Counted from the stretch's first letter, positions 25,257 through 32,405 are shown. The stretch is DNA of 33,323 nt from Bacillota bacterium (GCA_023444055.1 JAEZRV010000067.1:1-33323); one strand, 5' to 3'. Notes: generated by a model not told the origin, from the sequence alone. A program made the numbers and translations.

Positions 25257-26243
25257 ATGAAGCAAAAAAATAAGAAAACATTAGCAACATTAGTTACTGC
25301 TGTAGTAGTTCTAATAGGTGGGTATATTTACCAGAATAATGGAGTGGCTCTGGTTGATACCTCACATAGCACCAAAATACAAAGCAATTCAAAGGAATAT
25401 AGCCAAAAGACCATAAGATCCCAGAGTGGTGCAGAAAAAGTCAATGCTCAGAGCAATAAAAATCAGAGTGGTGAAGAAGACAATGCTCATAGTGCAAAAA
25501 ATCAGAGTGGCGAAGAAAAAGAAAATGTATACAGTGCTAAGAATCAGAGTAGCTCAAAAAAAGACAATGCACTTAGTGTTAAAAATCATAGTGGCACAGG
25601 AAAAGACAATTCACAGAGTGTTAAAAATCATATCGACGCAAATAAAGACAGTTCACAGAAAACCAAAAGTCGGAGTGGTTCAGCTGAAAACACTGAGCAA
25701 CTAGAAAAATTAACATTCCCTGAATCAATATTAAAAATTGAAAAAGAGGGAATAGTACCATTTGGGTATATCAATGCAATTGTAGAAAAGGTTGTTGATG
25801 GTGATACGTTTCACATTAAATATAAGAATAAGAAATATAAAGTAAGAATGCTTGACATTGATACTCCAGAATCAGTAAAGTCTGGTGTTGATGTTCAGCC
25901 GTATGCAATAGAAGCCAGCGATTTCACAAAAGCTACTCTAAAAGATAAGAATGTGAAGCTGATTTTTGAAAAGGATACAACAGATACGTATGGCAGGCTA
26001 CTTGCCCATGTAATACTGGAAGATGGTACATATTATAATGCTATAATGGTCTTGAAGGGTTATGCTGTATCAGTTTTTTATAATCCAAATACATTATTTA
26101 AAGAGTATTTTACTGAATTACAAAACAAAGCGATAGAAGATAAATTTGGCTTTTGGAAGTTACCAGATAGCGAACGCCCATTTATAAAGAATTCTAAAGG
26201 TATATATATGCCAGCATACAAATTAAAAGCTGATGCTGCATAG
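25257..26243 (+). CDS. Membrane-anchored staphylococcal-type nuclease with repeat linker
   Basis: 328 residues. An N-terminal KQKNKK is followed by a hydrophobic segment (about 9-25), a signal or anchor peptide, so the nuclease acts outside the membrane. Residues 45-148 are a polar, low-complexity linker of about seven degenerate 14-residue repeats of the type SAKNQSGEEKDNAQ. The C-terminal SNase domain (about 168-302) keeps every key residue of staphylococcal nuclease: Asp181 and Asp183 (D19, D21), Arg197 (R35), Glu205 (E43) and Arg247 (R87). It should be an active Ca-dependent DNA/RNA nuclease, possibly for nutrient or DNA turnover at the wall. It stands alone between terminators. Confidence 0.9.
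   Translation: MKQKNKKTLATLVTAVVVLIGGYIYQNNGVALVDTSHSTKIQSNSKEYSQKTIRSQSGAEKVNAQSNKNQSGEEDNAHSAKNQSGEEKENVYSAKNQSSSKKDNALSVKNHSGTGKDNSQSVKNHIDANKDSSQKTKSRSGSAENTEQLEKLTFPESILKIEKEGIVPFGYINAIVEKVVDGDTFHIKYKNKKYKVRMLDIDTPESVKSGVDVQPYAIEASDFTKATLKDKNVKLIFEKDTTDTYGRLLAHVILEDGTYYNAIMVLKGYAVSVFYNPNTLFKEYFTELQNKAIEDKFGFWKLPDSERPFIKNSKGIYMPAYKLKADAA
25389..25700 (+). repeat. 42-bp coding tandem repeat (nuclease linker)
   Basis: About seven imperfect 39-42-bp repeats encode the 13-14-residue units, with KNQSG or KNHSG at the core and a K-D-N motif after it. Period is a multiple of three, so copy-number change keeps frame. Copies differ at many positions, so the array is not recent. Confidence 0.75.
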
Positions 26244-26307
26244 TAGTTTCTATAATCTGTATATTGTATATAAACACCAAAAATTAGGACTTTTGGACTA
26301 GCCGTTG

Positions 26308-26414
26308 TGGTATAATATTTCTATATTAAAACTAATTGTACTTTGGTAATATAAGGGAGAACATTAGCATATCTCCTTTTTTCGGAGCATGGAGCCTATG
26401 GCTCCATGTTTTTT
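26308..26414 (+). ncRNA. Candidate small RNA or attenuated leader
   Basis: An extended -10 (TGGTATAAT, 26308-26316; no good -35) is followed about 90 bp later by a strong terminator at 26388-26414. The transcript would contain AAGGGAGA (26353-26360) pairing with TCTCCTTT (26372-26379), followed by T6, and then the terminator hairpin. CTCC at 26373-26376 can also pair with GGAG at 26384-26387 or 26391-26394, so alternative folds exclude one another. No coding frame is seen in it. It matches no riboswitch class I recognise. The promoter could instead drive read-through toward tsaD. Confidence 0.4.
26388..26414 (+). terminator. Perfect 9-bp hairpin with T6
   Basis: CATGGAGCC (26388-26396), loop TAT, GGCTCCATG (26400-26408), then TTTTTT. 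It is 145 bp after the nuclease stop, so it either ends that transcript or the candidate small RNA starting near 26320. Confidence 0.9.
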
Positions 26415-26602
26415 GTTGCCTTTTTATATGTGGGAAAGCTGGTTTTTTAATTTCATCATAATACTTCTTTTAATAGCACGACAGTGCCTACTACCATGAT
26501 TAATGAATAAAGCCAATTTCTAAATGCTTATAGTGGTATAGGGACAATTCAGCAGTTATAAGTTTCCGGTTCACCTTGAAAAATAGTAAACATTGGGATA
26601 TT
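26415..26602. other. Unassigned spacer before the 118-bp repeats
   Basis: About 190 bp with no open frame and no clear signal beyond a 4-bp hairpin GCAC-GACA-GTGC near 26477-26488. Nothing assigned. Confidence 0.4.
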
Positions 26603-26606
26603 ATAT

Positions 26607-26863
26607 AGAAGACTTAGTCTAGAAGGAAGGTTAATTCCTTATAGACTCTAGTCGCACTTATTTCGAGACTTGGCAGAACTTATTTCGTGTATTAAAAGGG
26701 AAATTAGTGATGCCGTCGAGATAAAGAAGACTTAGTCTAAAGGGGACGATAGTTCGATTTAGACTCTAGTCGCACTTATTTCGAGACTTGGCAGAACTTA
26801 TTTCGTGTATTAAAAGGGAAATTAGTGATGCCGTCGAGATATAGAAGACTTAGTCTAGAAGGA
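26607..26863 (+). repeat. 118-bp tandem repeat (2.2 copies) with variable hairpin top
   Basis: Units begin with AGAAGACTTAGTCT at 26607, 26725 and 26843, exactly 118 bp apart. Bases 26643-26723 and 26761-26841 are identical (81 bp), as are the 14-bp unit starts; the roughly 20-bp segment between differs almost completely. In both copies the flanks pair (GACT/AGTC and AGTCTA/TAGACT) and the variable part forms its own inner stem: AAGGAA/TTCCTT in copy 1, AA/TT plus CGA/TCG in copy 2. Each unit also has two ACTTATTTCG motifs 22 bp apart. The third, partial copy runs into the tsaD ribosome binding site. Not a multiple of three; no coding. Confidence 0.85.
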
Positions 26864-26891
26864 TTTGGTAGAGTAGCTTATGGAGGAAAAA

Positions 26892-27905
26892 ATGGATACA
26901 TTAATTCTTGGTATAGAGAGCAGTTGTGATGAAACGGCTGCTGCAGTTATAAAAAATGGTAGATATATTATGTCGAATGTAATATCAACTCAAGTAGTTT
27001 TACACAAGAAATATGGTGGTGTTGTACCTGAAATAGCATCAAGGAAGCATGTGGAGTTAATAATGCCAGTTGTTAACCAAGCACTTGATGAGGCAGGAGT
27101 ATCACTTTCGGATATAGACGCAATAGGAGTAACTTATGGGCCAGGTCTTGTTGGAGCTCTGCTTGTGGGATTAACTGCAGGTAAGGCAATTGCTTACACA
27201 GCACAAAAGCCATTAGTAGGAGTACATCATATTAAAGGACATATTGCTGCAAATTATTTACAATATCCTGAGCTGGAGCCACCATTTGTATGCCTTGTAG
27301 CGTCAGGTGGACATAGCCACATTGTTCATGTAAAGAATTATAGAGAATTTGAAATACTTGGACAGACAAGAGATGATGCAGCAGGTGAGGCTTTTGATAA
27401 AATATCAAGGGCTATTGGACTAGGCTATCCAGGTGGACCGCTGATTGATAAGTATGCACAAAAAGGTAATAGTAAAGCTATATCTTTTCCTAGAGTTTAT
27501 TTTAATGATGGTACATTAGATTTTAGCTTTAGTGGACTAAAAACTGCAGTTCTAAACTATTTAAATAGGTTGGAGCAGACCGGTGAGGCAATAAACATTC
27601 CAGATGTTGCAGCCAGCTTTCAACAGGCTGTTGTGGATGTACTTGTTAAAAATACTATAGCAGCGGCAAAAGCTAATAATATTAAAAAGATAGCACTGGC
27701 GGGGGGCGTTGCAGCAAATTCACAGCTTAGACATGATATGAAAGAAATAGCAGAAAAGCAAGGCATCGAGGTAATGTACCCTGGATTAATTTTGTGTACC
27801 GATAATGCAGCAATGATTGGATGCGCTGCTTATTACGAATACATTAATGGTGAACGAGCAGGCATGGATTTAAATGCAATACCTGGATTGAAATTGGAAC
27901 AATGA
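26892..27905 (+). CDS. tsaD: tRNA N6-adenosine threonylcarbamoyltransferase TsaD
   Basis: Catalytic ASKHA-fold subunit that transfers the threonylcarbamoyl group to A37 of tRNA, working with TsaB and TsaE encoded at 9331-10566. From the ATG at 26892 (GGAGG 5 nt upstream; the ATG at 26880 directly precedes and overlaps that site) it is 337 residues, beginning MDTLILGIESSCDETAAAV. Metal ligands are His113 and His117 in HHIKGH, with the third ligand Asp in LCTDNAAM near the C-terminus. Complete. It is about 16 kb from tsaB, whereas Bacillus keeps them adjacent. The 118-bp repeats sit in its 5' region. Confidence 0.97.
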   Translation: MDTLILGIESSCDETAAAVIKNGRYIMSNVISTQVVLHKKYGGVVPEIASRKHVELIMPVVNQALDEAGVSLSDIDAIGVTYGPGLVGALLVGLTAGKAIAYTAQKPLVGVHHIKGHIAANYLQYPELEPPFVCLVASGGHSHIVHVKNYREFEILGQTRDDAAGEAFDKISRAIGLGYPGGPLIDKYAQKGNSKAISFPRVYFNDGTLDFSFSGLKTAVLNYLNRLEQTGEAINIPDVAASFQQAVVDVLVKNTIAAAKANNIKKIALAGGVAANSQLRHDMKEIAEKQGIEVMYPGLILCTDNAAMIGCAAYYEYINGERAGMDLNAIPGLKLEQ

Positions 27906-28402
27906 ATAATAAAAGTTATCCACAGGATTGTAATATATTGGGAAAAACTCTGGTCTGCTGTAATAATAATGTATACAAAGACTTTGTGGATTATTTGCGT
28001 AAATATGAAAAGTGCGTAAAAACCACTTAAATTAATGCTTTCATGGGTTTTAGTATGAGATTGTGAATAAATTCACTTGTATATTTTGTGGGTTATGTGG
28101 AAATATCGTAGAACATTGAAAATACAAGTAATTTAAAGCTGTGGATAAATATGTGGATGATGTTAATAAAATCTCTAGTTTTAGTAATATTTATTTTGGA
28201 AATAGAATACAATAGTTTTTTATTAATAAAGGCTAATGCAAGGTACAATCCTCAGAATATTGTTATTGATTAGAATAACCAAGTACATAATATTCTGGAA
28301 AGATATATTTTGCAATAGCCTTATTTATTTAAAGTTTTAAATGAGAAATTCTCTCTTTTCTATTTTTTACTTAAAATTTTTGTTTGGGTAATGCAGGTAA
28401 TT
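27906..28402. other. DnaA-box cluster in a gene-free, AT-rich region
   Basis: Between tsaD and the convergent lytic transglycosylase gene. Two perfect DnaA boxes (TTATCCACA at 27916-27924; its complement TGTGGATAA at 28140-28148) and three one-mismatch boxes (TGTGGATTA 27985-27993, TGTGAATAA 28062-28070, TGTGGATGA 28152-28160), plus two weaker ones (28087-28095, 28096-28104), lie within 245 bp. Most point the same way (minus). AT-rich DNA follows from 28161. There is no dnaA or dnaN nearby, so this is more likely an extra-origin DnaA-binding cluster than the origin. No terminator is obvious in the first 100 bp after tsaD. Confidence 0.6.
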
Positions 28403-29152
28403 TTACTTTTGTGCTGTAGAAAGCTGATTATATTGGTTATAATATTCGGTTACTTTTTTTACGTAGTTCTGTGTTTCAGCATAAGGTGGAATGCCTCCAT
28501 ATTTATTTACACTATTCGGACCAGCATTATAGGCAGCCAAAGCCAGGCTGACATCACCTTTAAAATTGTATAGTTGGTCTCTTAAGTACAGCGTACCACC
28601 ATTTATATTCTGAACAATATTAAATGGATCATTTACATGTAGTGAATCTGCCGTACCTGGCATCAATTGCATTAACCCTTGTGCACCAGCAGAAGATATT
28701 GAAGTAGGATCAAAAGAGGACTCTTGCTTTATTACAGCACGAATAAGATTTTTGTCTACACCATATTTAGCAGATGCATTATTTATAGCAGTATTTATTA
28801 GCTCCATTAATTCTGTTTTATCAGTTGGAATGTAAGCTGTAGAATTTGCAAGCGCTTTACGAGCTTTTAATATGTTGCTGTTCTGAATATCACCAGATTC
28901 GTCCAATAAGTTTTCTAAATAATTTTTCATAACAGGATTACCTGATAAATTTGAACCACTTCCAAGTATAGAATCATCTAAGCCTAATGAAGAAGAATCT
29001 AAACCCAATAGAGAGGCATCAGATAGGTAATCTTCAAATGATGTATCAGAAGAACTTGTTTCACTAGTACCTAGTTTTGGAGCAATACTAGAAAGTCTAC
29101 TGTTTATTTCCGCTAATTTCTGTTGAAAAATAGCATTAACGTCTAAATTCAT
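28403..29152 (-). CDS. Lytic transglycosylase (SLT domain)
   Basis: 249 residues from the ATG at 29152, with GGGGG 4-5 nt upstream on the minus strand. The N-terminal half (1-105) is Ser/Leu/Asp-rich and variable, with no hydrophobic signal peptide. The C-terminal SLT/goose-lysozyme-like domain (about 118-240) carries the catalytic Glu144 in IKQESSFDP, then GAQGLMQLMPGTA, NINGGTLYLRDQL and LALAAYNAGP, all standard motifs. It cleaves peptidoglycan glycan strands. Without a signal peptide it may leave through a flagellar or other dedicated export route. A sigma-28-like -10 lies about 125 bp upstream. Confidence 0.9.
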   Translation of the reverse strand: MNLDVNAIFQQKLAEINSRLSSIAPKLGTSETSSSDTSFEDYLSDASLLGLDSSSLGLDDSILGSGSNLSGNPVMKNYLENLLDESGDIQNSNILKARKALANSTAYIPTDKTELMELINTAINNASAKYGVDKNLIRAVIKQESSFDPTSISSAGAQGLMQLMPGTADSLHVNDPFNIVQNINGGTLYLRDQLYNFKGDVSLALAAYNAGPNSVNKYGGIPPYAETQNYVKKVTEYYNQYNQLSTAQK

Positions 29153-29276
29153 GTTAACCCCCAATAAAATATATGCAATAAATGTTTCTAACTTAACATT
29201 TCCTATATAAAAGTCTAACAGTGCTAGAATAAAATTTAATAAAACTTTAAAATAATAGTTCTAAAACACAAATTTT

Positions 29277-29304
29277 ATATCGGCAATTTTGCATAAGATT
29301 ATTA
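29277..29304 (-). promoter_or_regulatory. Possible sigma-28 (SigD) promoter for the lytic transglycosylase
   Basis: On the minus strand GCCGATAT (29284-29277) matches 7 of 8 bases of the sigma-28 -10 (GCCGATAA), with TAAT about 16 bp upstream as a -35 (consensus TAAA, 15 bp). The spacing and -35 are imperfect. GC-rich GCCG is rare in this AT-rich spacer, which supports it slightly. Confidence 0.35.
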
Positions 29305-29359
29305 TAGGGAATTTTTGCTATGACTTGATGAAATGCATATAAATGCTTTCACATTTTTG

Positions 29360-29671
29360 CTAAGAGACTTCAATAAGCATCTTTTTAGAAAATTTTGAGC
29401 AAACATTTCTAGTAGTTCCATCAAACTCTCTTGCTGAAAAAAGCTTACATTTTCCCAGCTGTTCATTTGTTGAATCAAGTTGAACCATGAAATATTCACA
29501 GTGGATGCATTTGAGATTTTGTTGCATGGAAACGATTGATTCAGAATAATTTCTATATTTGAAGCAAACATAATCTGGCGTAACTACTCCGTGATATTTA
29601 CATAAAATATCCTTCGTTAAGTGTAGAGATACTCCTCGCTCACAATTATTACAGCATTTTGCTTGCTTCAT
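29360..29671 (-). CDS. Cys-rich protein with two zinc-ribbon-like modules
   Basis: 103 residues; ATG at 29671 chosen over 29680 because AAAGGA abuts the latter and is 9 nt from the former. Nine cysteines fall into two related modules: C7-x2-C10-x13-C24-x11-C36 and C55-x2-C58-x16-C75-x15-C91. Each ends in a similar phrase (CKYHG then YVCFKY; CKLF then NVCSKF), so the protein looks like an internal duplication, probably binding two Zn ions. Proteins of this type are common hypotheticals in clostridia. No signal peptide or membrane segment. Function unknown; a regulatory or RNA/DNA-binding role is only a guess. Confidence 0.7.
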   Translation of the reverse strand: MKQAKCCNNCERGVSLHLTKDILCKYHGVVTPDYVCFKYRNYSESIVSMQQNLKCIHCEYFMVQLDSTNEQLGKCKLFSAREFDGTTRNVCSKFSKKMLIEVS

Positions 29672-30015
29672 AGCTATCATTCCTTTTTTATCATTAAATA
29701 TATTAACTCATTTCCCCAAATATAGCATGTTGGGACTCCGATTGCTCAATTAATGGTGAAAAATTATGACCACAGTGCGCAATGATGTGCCAACAAAAAT
29801 GAGTCCATAAATACTTGCGGGAGTTTGAGTTATTCACATTATAACATTAAAAAAAACAATAGTAAAAAAATGGGAAATACATTTTTAGAAATGTAATGAT
29901 AATATGTAAAAACATTGCATAAAGTAATTTTGAAGGTTATTTTATTTGCTTCAAAAATATTAATATCTAATGTATAATAACAATAAATAAAATTAAACTA
30001 GTTTTAGGAGATAAT
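29672..30015. promoter_or_regulatory. Divergent intergenic region; promoter of the DUF402 gene
   Basis: 344 bp between the minus-strand Cys-rich gene and the plus-strand DUF402 gene. TTCAAA (29950-29955), 17-bp spacer and TATAAT (29973-29978) form a likely promoter, 37 bp before the ATG at 30016, with TAGGAG as ribosome binding site. A near-perfect DnaA box, TTATTCACA, is at 29831-29839. No gene or further structure is seen. Confidence 0.5.
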
Positions 30016-30498
30016 ATGAAAAAGCCAATTATATTAAGAACACGATACATTCCATTCGAAACCGTTGATATTTCAAGTGACGAAATGCTATATAGAGATG
30101 ATGATATTTTGATAACCAGATGGCAGGCAATAAGACCTAGAGCAGATATTTCAGGGGGGATTTCATATACATTTCTAAAAGAAGGAATTAAAATAAGCAG
30201 ATTCTATGATTATGATAAAAGATTTGCATATTGGTATTGTGACATTATAGATGTGAAATATGACAGTGAGATAGATCAGTACACTTTTGTAGACCTGTTA
30301 CTTGATGTAAAGCTAATGCCAGATGGAACAATGAAGGTTTTAGATGCCGATGAGCTTGCTATAGCACTTGAGGAAGGATTAATTACTCAGGAACAGGCGT
30401 GTAGATCTTTAAAGAAAATGGATAGTATATTGCAGCAAGTATACAATAATAGTTTTCCACCTCCAATTTGTTTAGATGAGAAGTATTGGAATATATGA
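30016..30498 (+). CDS. DUF402-family protein (nucleoside phosphatase-like fold)
   Basis: 160 residues. The N-terminus is a beta-rich region with RYIPFET; the core carries the DUF402 pattern: FAYWYCDIID (around 70-80), YTFVDLLLDVKLMPDG (around 91-107) and VLDADEL (around 110-116), supplying the Tyr/Asp residues used by related enzymes such as bacillus nucleoside tri-/diphosphatase and FomD. A helical C-terminal tail follows. Family assignment is from motif reading; the substrate is unknown. The PHP gene begins 39 nt downstream and is probably in the same transcript. Confidence 0.75.
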   Translation: MKKPIILRTRYIPFETVDISSDEMLYRDDDILITRWQAIRPRADISGGISYTFLKEGIKISRFYDYDKRFAYWYCDIIDVKYDSEIDQYTFVDLLLDVKLMPDGTMKVLDADELAIALEEGLITQEQACRSLKKMDSILQQVYNNSFPPPICLDEKYWNI

Positions 30499-30537
30499 AT
30501 TCAGATTCGATAAAACTATTTTATTTGGAGAATATGG

Positions 30538-31383
30538 ATGGATAAAATTATTGATTTACACACACATAGCCTTGCTTCAGATGGAAGCATGAGGCCTGCC
30601 GAACTGGTTCGCCATGCAAAAGAAAAAGGGCTTTCAGCAGTAGCACTAACAGACCATGACACGGTTGAAGGCATTAGAGAGGCATTAGATGAAGGGAATA
30701 GAATTGGTATTGAAGTTATACCTGGGATAGAAATAAGCACTAATTTTAAGCCTGAGATGCATATTCTAGGATACTTTTTAAATAAAGATGAATATATTAA
30801 TATTCAAAAAGAGCTTGCGACAATAAGAAAGGGTAGAGAAGACCGAAATATAAAAATTATTAACAAACTAAATGATATAGGTGTTGATATCGCAGAAGAG
30901 GAAGTAAAGGAAGTTGCATTAGGTGATACAATTGGCCGTCCACATTTTGCACGTTTACTGGTGAAAAAGGGTTGTGTCAAAACTATGCAGGAGGCATTTG
31001 ATAAGTATTTAGGTAAAGATGGTTTGGCATATTTTAAAAGATTTGAGTTAGAGCCTATTGACGGAATTAAATTAATTAAAAATGCTGGTGGAATTCCTGT
31101 AATTGCTCATCCGGCACTTTTAAAAATGAGCAATAATGAGATGGATAAGCTACTATTGGAATTAAAGGAATATGGACTAGCTGGCATTGAGGCTGTTTAT
31201 AGTGAAAATTCAAAAGAAGAAACAGGCAATTTACTTAGGCTTGCAATAAAGCATCAGTTGTTAGTAACTGGTGGCAGTGATTTTCATGGAACTTATAAGA
31301 GTGAAATTGAAATTGGAACAGGAAGAGGAAACTTGAAGGTACCTTATGAGCTGTTAGAAAAGCTAAAAGGGGCATATATCTGA
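30538..31383 (+). CDS. PHP-domain phosphoesterase (TrpH/RNase AM type)
   Basis: 281 residues, cytoplasmic. PHP metal-binding motifs in order: DLHTHSLASDG (6-16), ALTDHDT (36-42), PGIEIS (about 61-66), GRPHFARLL, VIAHPALL and GGSDFHG near the C-terminus. This is the pattern of the YciV/RNase AM and 3',5'-nucleotide bisphosphate phosphatase group, which removes short RNA or pAp-type products; the exact substrate is inferred. TTGGAG lies about 9 nt before the ATG. The last 12 codons are also the first unit of a degenerate tandem repeat in the 3' flank. Confidence 0.87.
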   Translation: MDKIIDLHTHSLASDGSMRPAELVRHAKEKGLSAVALTDHDTVEGIREALDEGNRIGIEVIPGIEISTNFKPEMHILGYFLNKDEYINIQKELATIRKGREDRNIKIINKLNDIGVDIAEEEVKEVALGDTIGRPHFARLLVKKGCVKTMQEAFDKYLGKDGLAYFKRFELEPIDGIKLIKNAGGIPVIAHPALLKMSNNEMDKLLLELKEYGLAGIEAVYSENSKEETGNLLRLAIKHQLLVTGGSDFHGTYKSEIEIGTGRGNLKVPYELLEKLKGAYI

Positions 31384-31697
31384 GCTAGTGAAAAAGTAAA
31401 ATGAGATATCCATTTTGGCTAATTGGAGAAGTTTGAATGGGGCATACATCTAAGTAGTATATAAGTTAGAATGTGGCATACATCTGAGTTTTCGGAGAAT
31501 TAGAATGTGTATATATCTGAGTTGTGTCTAAGTTTGAATGGAACATACATCTGAGTTGTCGGAGAAGTTAGAATGGGGTATACCTCTAAGTTGTGTAAAA
31601 GTTAGAATGGTGCATACATCTAAGTTGTAGAGAAGTAAAATAGGGTATACATCTTATTTGGTTGAAGAAGTAAATGAGCCATATATTTGAGCTGTTA
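31348..31697 (+). repeat. 34-bp degenerate tandem repeat starting inside the PHP gene
   Basis: About ten diverged units of 33-36 bp with the core GGCATACATCTGAGTTGT and then GGAGAAGTTAGAATG. Core positions: 31371, (31405), 31441, 31475, 31508, 31541, 31577, 31611, 31644 and 31678. The first unit is the end of the coding sequence, from GAGCTGTTAGAAAAG through GGCATATATC and the TGA stop. 34 is not a multiple of three and stops abound, so the array is non-coding. Confidence 0.75.
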
Positions 31698-31805
31698 AGA
31701 AAGAAAAAGAGAAAAACATCTCCAAAGACAAATTTTCATTAACTCACATAGGGAAATAATATAATCCTTGATTTTAAGAGAATAGAATCCTTGAGTTTAA
31801 GGAGC

Positions 31806-31834
31806 TTGACCTTAATGATTCATGGTGTTATAAT
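31806..31834 (+). promoter_or_regulatory. Strong promoter of smpB
   Basis: TTGACC (31806-31811), 17-bp spacer, TATAAT (31829-31834): the best sigma-A-type promoter in the window. Transcription would begin near 31841, giving a leader of about 100 nt that contains the hairpin at 31844-31894. Confidence 0.8.
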
Positions 31835-31843
31835 GAGAAATGT

Positions 31844-31894
31844 CAGATAAATACTTTTTTTAACAGCCCTTTATCTAAGGGTTATTTTTATCTG
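31844..31894 (+). promoter_or_regulatory. smpB leader hairpin (possible attenuator)
   Basis: CAGATAAA (31844-31851) can pair with TTTATCTG (31887-31894), and inside it CCCTT (31867-31871) with AAGGG (31877-31881) followed by TTATTTTT. The inner hairpin plus T-run resembles a weak terminator located between promoter and smpB. Confidence 0.45.
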
Positions 31895-31940
31895 GTGAAT
31901 TGGTTTTATCTATATTATTTTGCAGTAGGCGGTTATTAAA

Positions 31941-32405
31941 ATGGTAAAGGAATCATATAAAGTTATAGCTCAAAACAAAAAAGCTCGTCATGATTACTTC
32001 ATTGAGGAAACAATTGAGGCCGGTATTGTGCTGTCAGGAACTGAGGTTAAGTCTATTAGGCAGGGCAAGCTGAATTTGAAGGATTGCTATGCGTCTATTG
32101 TAGGTGGAGAAGTAATACTTAGTGGGATGCATATAAGCCCATATGAGCAGGGTAATATTTTTAACAAGGATCCTTTACGGGACAGAAAGCTTTTGCTGCA
32201 TAAATCGGAGATAAATAGATTGCTTGGACTCACTCAGCAGAAGGGTCTCACATTAATTCCTACTCAGGCTTATCTTAAAAGGGGTATGGTCAAGATAGAG
32301 CTAGGTGTTGCGCGAGGCAAAAAGCTATATGACAAGAGAGATGACATCGCTGCTCGTGATGCAAAAAGAGAGATCGACCGCAAGATTAAAGAACAGTTTA
32401 GATGA
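31941..32405 (+). CDS. smpB: SsrA-binding protein SmpB
   Basis: Partner of tmRNA in trans-translation, 154 residues. It begins MVKESYKVIAQNKKARHDYFIEETIEAGIVLSGTEVKSIR, the family opening, with LKDCYA, the HISPYEQGN block and the basic C-terminal tail (KKLYDKRDDIAARDAKREIDRKIKEQFR) that mimics the anticodon arm in the ribosome. Complete. The ssrA gene lies 375 bp downstream, the usual clostridial pairing. Confidence 0.97.
   Translation: MVKESYKVIAQNKKARHDYFIEETIEAGIVLSGTEVKSIRQGKLNLKDCYASIVGGEVILSGMHISPYEQGNIFNKDPLRDRKLLLHKSEINRLLGLTQQKGLTLIPTQAYLKRGMVKIELGVARGKKLYDKRDDIAARDAKREIDRKIKEQFR

Noticed and set aside
25426..25704. Lys-rich open frame on the plus strand inside the nuclease gene
   Set aside because: It is only the second frame of the repeat linker; the repeats keep it open artificially and it has no ribosome binding site.
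26607..26863. CRISPR array
   Set aside because: Repeats are 118 bp apart with roughly 97 bp conserved and 20 bp variable, only 2.2 copies, and no cas gene is present.
27916..28160. Chromosomal replication origin
   Set aside because: DnaA boxes fit, but dnaA, dnaN, recF and gyrase genes are absent and GC skew cannot be judged from this window; kept only as a DnaA-box cluster.
29302..29571. 89-codon open frame on the minus strand overlapping the Cys-rich gene
   Set aside because: It is in another frame, lacks the paired cysteine modules and has no ribosome binding site.
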